A DNA stretch of 64,000 bases from Perkinsus marinus ATCC 50983. Its lineage: Eukaryota; Perkinsozoa; Perkinsida; Perkinsidae. Location of the stretch: contig NW_003202922.1 in NCBI RefSeq assembly GCF_000006405.1, positions 348,014-412,013 on the forward strand, read 5' to 3'. The stretch's first letter is position 1. The number at the start of each line of letters is the position of its first letter. Shown piece by piece: positions 59,258 to 64,000 of this stretch. The notes below the pieces were generated by a model. That model ran no database searches. It was not told where the DNA came from and worked only from the letters and a program-made list of their open reading frames with translations. The position numbers were made by a program, and so were the translations under genes.

Positions 59258-59564
59258 ACAGTCTACTCTACCCTATACTGCCGCCGCCGCTTGAGCCAGT
59301 TATCATGGACTAATGCTCGCTGGCTCGGAGTAGGCGTCCTCACGAAGGGCCGGTATCTCTTAAAACGTACAGCCCGGCACAGGAATCTCGAAGTCTCGAG
59401 TAGCGTACAGTCCACTGAAATCCCGAGGACCGCCGCTGTGGCCCGTCGCCGACCCAATTGGTAGTACAACATTCTCTGAAGGCGATACCCTCACCTCCCT
59501 GGGAACAACGCAAGACACAGAAGGCTGGGAAAAGTATAAAAACTAGACACAACGCACAGAGCAA
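59258..59564. other. short intergenic spacer
   Basis: About 300 bp between the ALG8 stop and the uL1 start on the same strand. It should contain the uL1 promoter or leader. No separate gene supported. Confidence 0.5.
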
Positions 59565-61940
59565 TCAATTCCTCTTCCCATCGTCGTCGAAGCTCAGTAG
59601 ATGATCAGTAGAGAACCAATAGCAGGCTAACAGAGAAATGGTCACCCCAATGGAGCAAAAGACGCTGATGAACATGAGCGGAGCGAAGGTCATAGAAGGC
59701 AACACTGCCGGTAGAATCTGACCAGAAACAGTAATAGAGGATAGACTGATGCCTGCTCACCCATTGATGCATAACACAGGCCATCGCCGTTATAGCCACT
59801 ACGTAGCGATGGAACCTTCCACCGTCGGCGCTCATGGAGCCAATGCAGCAATCGATCGACCACGAGAGCAACTGACAGAAATGACGTGACCGTTGAGGCA
59901 GAAGAGGCCGCTACCGTGAGGGTACACTTGAGGCCTAGCTCTGGGGGGGAGTCGGGTAGAAGGGGCAGCAGAGAGGCCATCATGAAAGTTGAGAGGGAGG
60001 CTACTGCTGTCACATAGCGAGAAGAGCCGTGGAGATCCCTCTTGAGGATAATCTGAACCGAGGAGTCAACAAGGGTCATTGGGAAGCATCGTACCTCCAA
60101 CATCATAGGGGCCACGACTGTAACCAGGGCTTTCTCATGGACATGCCATCCGCACATGAATGACGCACTGCTACCTGATGGGAAGAGTCTCGTCGTGTCA
60201 CCGTCCAAGTACGGCTTACCTATAGTAGCCCAAAATAGCAAGCTTCTTTGACTACCATGAGGCCGGCCAGACTCCCGGACTATACCAGTGAGTATGGGAA
60301 GATAGACGGCAACTAAGACAACTACGATGGACTTCTTTTGGCGATAGATACTACCAGTAGCTAGCAAGGCGTGGATCGGTCGAATGGGAGGGAGAACTGT
60401 AGGGTCCATCACTTGGACCAAACCGTGCGTAAAGGCCGATCCAGGGAGGCCTTTCAGCTTAGCCAACACCACATCAGCACCGTAGTATAGAGCCCTGCCA
60501 TCAACGCGGTCAGCCTCCCCGAGTAAAATGCGGTATTTTAATTATATTTTTAGTTTCCTCAGCTGAGCTCAGAAGTTTCCTCACTAATTGTAGAATTTAC
60601 ACATAACTAGGGTAAAGAAACCAATATGAATTCCACAGAAATGTCCTCAGAGTTTTCTTATAGTTACCAACACATGTAGCTGAACTGGTGCATATCTCCC
60701 ACAAAATATATAACTCACCAGACGTTGGGTGCCCAATAGGCGTGTGTGAGACCCCTGTCGAAGGGGAACATCCGGCTGAGCATCGGCTGCAGTTCACCGT
60801 TGTAACTAAGGAACACTATCAACCACGGCATACTCCCACACATGGCGTACATTATAGGCAGTAGAACTACAGCTGTGGTGGCGAGCACTACCACTACGAG
60901 TTCGAGGAGTCGACGGAAATTGAAGTTCCTTTCGACTCCAGTTTGATAGGATTTCGTGACCATACAGTAGTTGCAGAGGAGCCAAACACCGATGGCTGGG
61001 GCAGCGTAGGCGAAGATGTGCTTCGACAACACCTAAGGAGAGGTAAATCCGGAAGGGAAAGATGGCGGAGTAGTACGAGTAGTGTGAACGCTACTGCGCC
61101 ACATAATACATTCCCACGCTGCATCAGCCCAATGGCTGAGAAGTAGACTCCCAGGAGCATCCCTGAGGTACTACGTCACGCGCCACGAAATTCCGATGAG
61201 ACTCACCATTATACTGAAAGTGGACATGATCGATGAGGAGAAGAGCAGGCATTGCCAGCATATAGAGAAGACCAAGATACCGTAGTGTCTTCATAGGAGC
61301 TGAACCAAAAGTAGGTCCGGTACCGGTGACAGGAGGGTGGTGACACTTACTGAAGACACCCGAGGGTGGGCATAGTAATAATACCCCTGGTATCAGAGTT
61401 AGGTCTGATACGATGACCGTAAGTCGTTGGAATAATACCACGGATCCAGGAGCAACATCATCTTGGGCCTGAGCACCAGCTCCTGAGAGGGACACTGAGA
61501 GCTGGAGGGCACTACCTGGGGGTCCAGCATCTTCCACAGACTGTCACTATTTGTCAAATACGCTACGGCAGCTGCCACCTTTGCTAGGAACTTCTCGAAA
61601 TACCTGATGCATCGAGACGGTGGCTGTCGCTCCAGCAGCTAACACCGCCTACGCGAAAACAGGAGGGTAGTCGAGGGTCCACTGCGACGGAGCCCAGGGG
61701 CCGTCCACATACCACTTTGAAACCGGCAGAGAGAAGGTCACCGCCAGCCAGTTCCGATGCACCTGGCGACACTGAGTAATAGGATCTCAGAACGACGTAT
61801 CTTACATCGAAATCAGTGCTATGGTAGAAGGGTATCAGGAAGGACTTTACTATGGCTGTGAGCAAATACACAGCTGCAATGCCAACAACAGCAACCGCTG
61901 CGCTCTTCGAAGACGATGACGAGAAGGAGGATATCATCAC
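59565..61940 (-). CDS. ALG8: ALG8-type dolichyl-phosphate-glucose glucosyltransferase
   Basis: A multi-pass ER enzyme that adds a glucose to the lipid-linked oligosaccharide for N-glycosylation. Exons give [18 protein letters not shown], then [18 protein letters not shown] and [114 protein letters not shown] and a last exon [20 protein letters not shown] with a stop at 59565-59567. The HSTDFxVHRNWLA, HxHFQY, FPFxRGLxHAYWAPN and HVHEKA motifs are ALG6/ALG8 signatures, and the [11 protein letters not shown] form favours ALG8. Intron 60495-60718 (224 nt) contains a MITE-like element. The start at 61940, or the second Met, is plausible. Confidence 0.92.
60530..60704 (-). mobile_element. MITE-like element, copy 6 (inside an ALG8 intron)
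   Basis: Contains TTTCCTCAGCTGAGCTCAG, AAACCAATATGAATTCCACAG, CCAACACATGTAGCTGAACTGG and ends GTGCATATCTCCCACAAA, reverse orientation. It lies wholly within intron 60495-60718. The left terminus is degenerate. Confidence 0.75.
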
Positions 61941-62024
61941 ACAAAGAGTCCAACTGCTTTGCTAGGCCATAATAACACAACGCTGAAATGCACGGACTAG
62001 GGGGAAACTATCATGGAACTATCA
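61941..62024. promoter_or_regulatory. very short spacer upstream of ALG8
   Basis: At most about 85 bp lie between the cyclin 3' end and the ALG8 start on the same strand, so the ALG8 promoter must lie here or within the cyclin gene. No specific motif recognised. Confidence 0.3.
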
Positions 62025-63900
62025 CTAGAGGTAGCATGTACAGGTAGAAGGAGTAAATAGACAATACTTTAGTAACTTCAAGGGGAACTTCCCTCTATCC
62101 TCTTGGCAACACACAGGCGCTCTTCCGATTGATACCTGACCGAAGGATAGACAGAAGCTCGCGCGGGTTCGCTGTTGGTACTTCCTGTGAACGGCACTAA
62201 GATTGCGAGCATGCGGAGAGGAGTTGTTCTGAGGACGGTGCTGGTTGACGATAGTCGTGATAAAGACGGCAGTATCGTCCACTGAATGCAAGGTGCACTG
62301 GGGTTTATGACAAGGGGATATTACGCTCCTTTGCTGATATATTCAATTCGTCAAGAACCTCCTCTTGGACCTGTGTGGAGTCACTACCGCGAGATAGCGG
62401 TGGTAGGGCTCACCAGAGCCTTCATGGCTTTACGCTTCTTGCGATCACGCTTCATGTGAACAGCTACCCATGCACAGGCCAGGGCCACCACGGCAGGCCG
62501 GAATCTGCCACCACGAACCGATGCAACATAAACACTTCACTAACGCTACTTGAGAGTCTCGTACTCCAGCAATGTGAGGTCTAGAAAGTAGGCCGAGATG
62601 AAATAATACGGCCTTCGAAGAGAGAAAATCTGCGACGATACCGAAGACATCGTGACGACTATCGGACCCTGGGTGACCTGGTTCCATCTCCGGAGGTAGG
62701 TCCACGCGGTTGGCAGGTCGATACGGTAGTCTAATGCCTTGATGATAGCATGTTCCATCTGTTCGATTTGAAGGATATCATAACTAGGGTGAATCTATGG
62801 GGAGTGGTTGAGCGGGGGATACCTACGCCCCATCACAGATCCTCATGAGGGAGTCCAACTCCGGGCTGAACGAGTTTTGCATTTTGCCTGAGGTAGCCTG
62901 ACGATCACCCAAGGTCGACATTGGCTTACTAGCAATCATCGCGCAACATATCCCGACAAGTTGCAGCTTCCCAACTTCAATGAGGCGCTCTGATTTGTAT
63001 AGGAATCTGTGTACATCCTCATCATCACAAATTACACCTCTTAGAGACGCCCACCGGTCCACAAGGGAAATGCACAAATGTAGGGCCTCATCTCGGATCT
63101 CCCATTTCGACAAGACATCAACCAGCCAGTCCACCAGCATGGCCCGCATCCTCGGAGTAATCCTGTACTGTCGCTTCTCTAGATAACTGATCAGTTACGA
63201 TGAACACCACGTTGAGAGGAACCAGCTTACTTCGGGTCGAGAAAGTCAACCTCTGGTGACACGTATTCAGCATCAAACTCGAACAAGCGGTGATACATGC
63301 TCTGAGCAATCTCCGCACAATACCTACTCACCAAAACAGTACAGCTCCTCACGGCCGTTACCACCTACTGCGCATCTCCCACAACTTTCCGGTCCCAACT
63401 CTTCAACTCAGACTTCCAATCATAGTTTTTGAAGTCTTCGAGCGCATCATCGACCTCTTCATAGGATGGCTCCCGAGGGAGCGAGCCAGGACTGCTAAGA
63501 CCTGCCTCTGGCCGCCGATCGGGGGTGACGAAGTCGCAGACATTTCCTAAGCCCCATCTCTCCCCAGTAGCGAAACCCTTCCCAAGCAATTACCAGTCAA
63601 ATACCCCACTGCATGAGGTAGCCCCTGGCCGAAGACTTTGCTGCTAGAGTACGACGCTCCTGTACTACTGGCGCTGTCTTCTCTGCAACGGAGCATGCTA
63701 GTCCCATGAATCACACCAACCGACCTGCTCTTAGTCACTCCGCCAACTACCGTCCTACGCCTCTTCAGAGGAGGTTGCATGCTGTATCGGTTAGCGACTA
63801 TACTGTAGAAAATAACAAGCTGGGATATTAAGGCGATGCTCCGAGCTGACCTGGAGTTCTCGTTACCAGGAAGGTACCGCCTTGGTGCCTCGCTTGACAT
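62025..63900 (-). CDS. mitotic (A/B-type) cyclin
   Basis: The start ATG at 63898-63900 (MSSEAPRRYLPGNENS) is followed after an intron by a basic MQPPLKRRRTVVGGVTKSR stretch, possibly a nuclear signal. An acidic exon EPSYEEVDDALEDF precedes the cyclin box: IAQSMYHRLFEFDAEYVSPE, then YRITPRMRAMLVDWLVDVL, EALHLCISLVDR and KLQLVGICCAMIASK. The MRAMLVDWL motif and the LQLVG...ASK helix are the A/B cyclin hallmarks. The second fold follows: MEHAIIKALDYRIDLPTAW, FLDLTLLEYETLKFRPAVV and ALACAWVAVH. The C-terminus has NLSAVHRKYQQRTR, the usual final KY helix, and may read to a stop at 62025. Partner: a CDK driving mitotic entry. No canonical destruction box is obvious. Confidence 0.88.
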
Positions 63901-64000
63901 CTTACTGCTAAAGACCATGACCAACTCTGAGTACCATCCCAGTGCTACTTACACAACGCGACAGGCGTAGACTATGATGAACTGAATTCATCATCATACT
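63901..64000. other. window edge, upstream of the cyclin
   Basis: About 100 bp before the cyclin start. No feature recognised. Confidence 0.4.

Overview
The window is nuclear eukaryotic DNA, not bacterial. Most genes are split by very short GT-AG introns of about 40-55 nt, exon frames join only after those introns are removed, and the products are eukaryotic: eL22, eIF1, eIF4A-III, CdsA, ALG8, a P4-ATPase and a mitotic cyclin. A probable apicortin (partial p25-alpha plus doublecortin) and the many compact short introns suggest a myzozoan alveolate, perhaps Perkinsus-like. That placement is an inference. A 100-base N run at 20909-21008 shows this is a draft assembly.

Layout. 1-642 is the 3' end of a broken LINE followed by microsatellites. 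864-4575 (+) is a multi-exon low-complexity gene. 5183-7874 (-) encodes a cytochrome b5-like protein and an unrecognised protein that may belong to the same gene. 7865-16139 is a tandem duplication of a CELF-like RRM/WW gene (-), an eL22 gene (+) and an array of 121-bp repeats. The two copies are separated by a truncated Tc1/mariner element that removed the 3' end of the second CELF gene. 17413-21900 holds a possible AP2-like factor (-), eIF1 (-), the apicortin candidate (-) and the N gap. 21612-25778 (+) holds eIF4A-III, a small membrane protein and CDP-diacylglycerol synthase. 26867-27374 (+) is an unrecognised gene fragment.

28311-35565 (-) holds a Trp-rich protein, a propeller-like protein and a long EF-hand protein. 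37497-38582 (-) is a CS-domain protein. 39333-46730 (-) is a cluster of three tandem RRM paralogues. 47665-57827 (+) holds a non-canonical nucleotidyltransferase, a P4-ATPase flippase and an FtsH-type AAA protein without a visible protease domain. 58329-63900 (-) holds a uL1-type ribosomal protein, the ALG8 glucosyltransferase and a mitotic cyclin.

Mobile DNA has shaped the window. A roughly 160-190 bp MITE-like family occurs six times, and three copies sit inside introns (CS protein, P4-ATPase, ALG8) that are 207-315 nt instead of about 45 nt. The most striking structure is the CELF/eL22 duplication with its Tc1 scar, where the second CELF gene may now end in a transposase-derived tail. The genes are mostly housekeeping: translation, the exon junction complex, RNA binding, phospholipid and N-glycan synthesis, membrane asymmetry and cell cycle. 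No operon-like functional grouping is evident apart from the RRM cluster.
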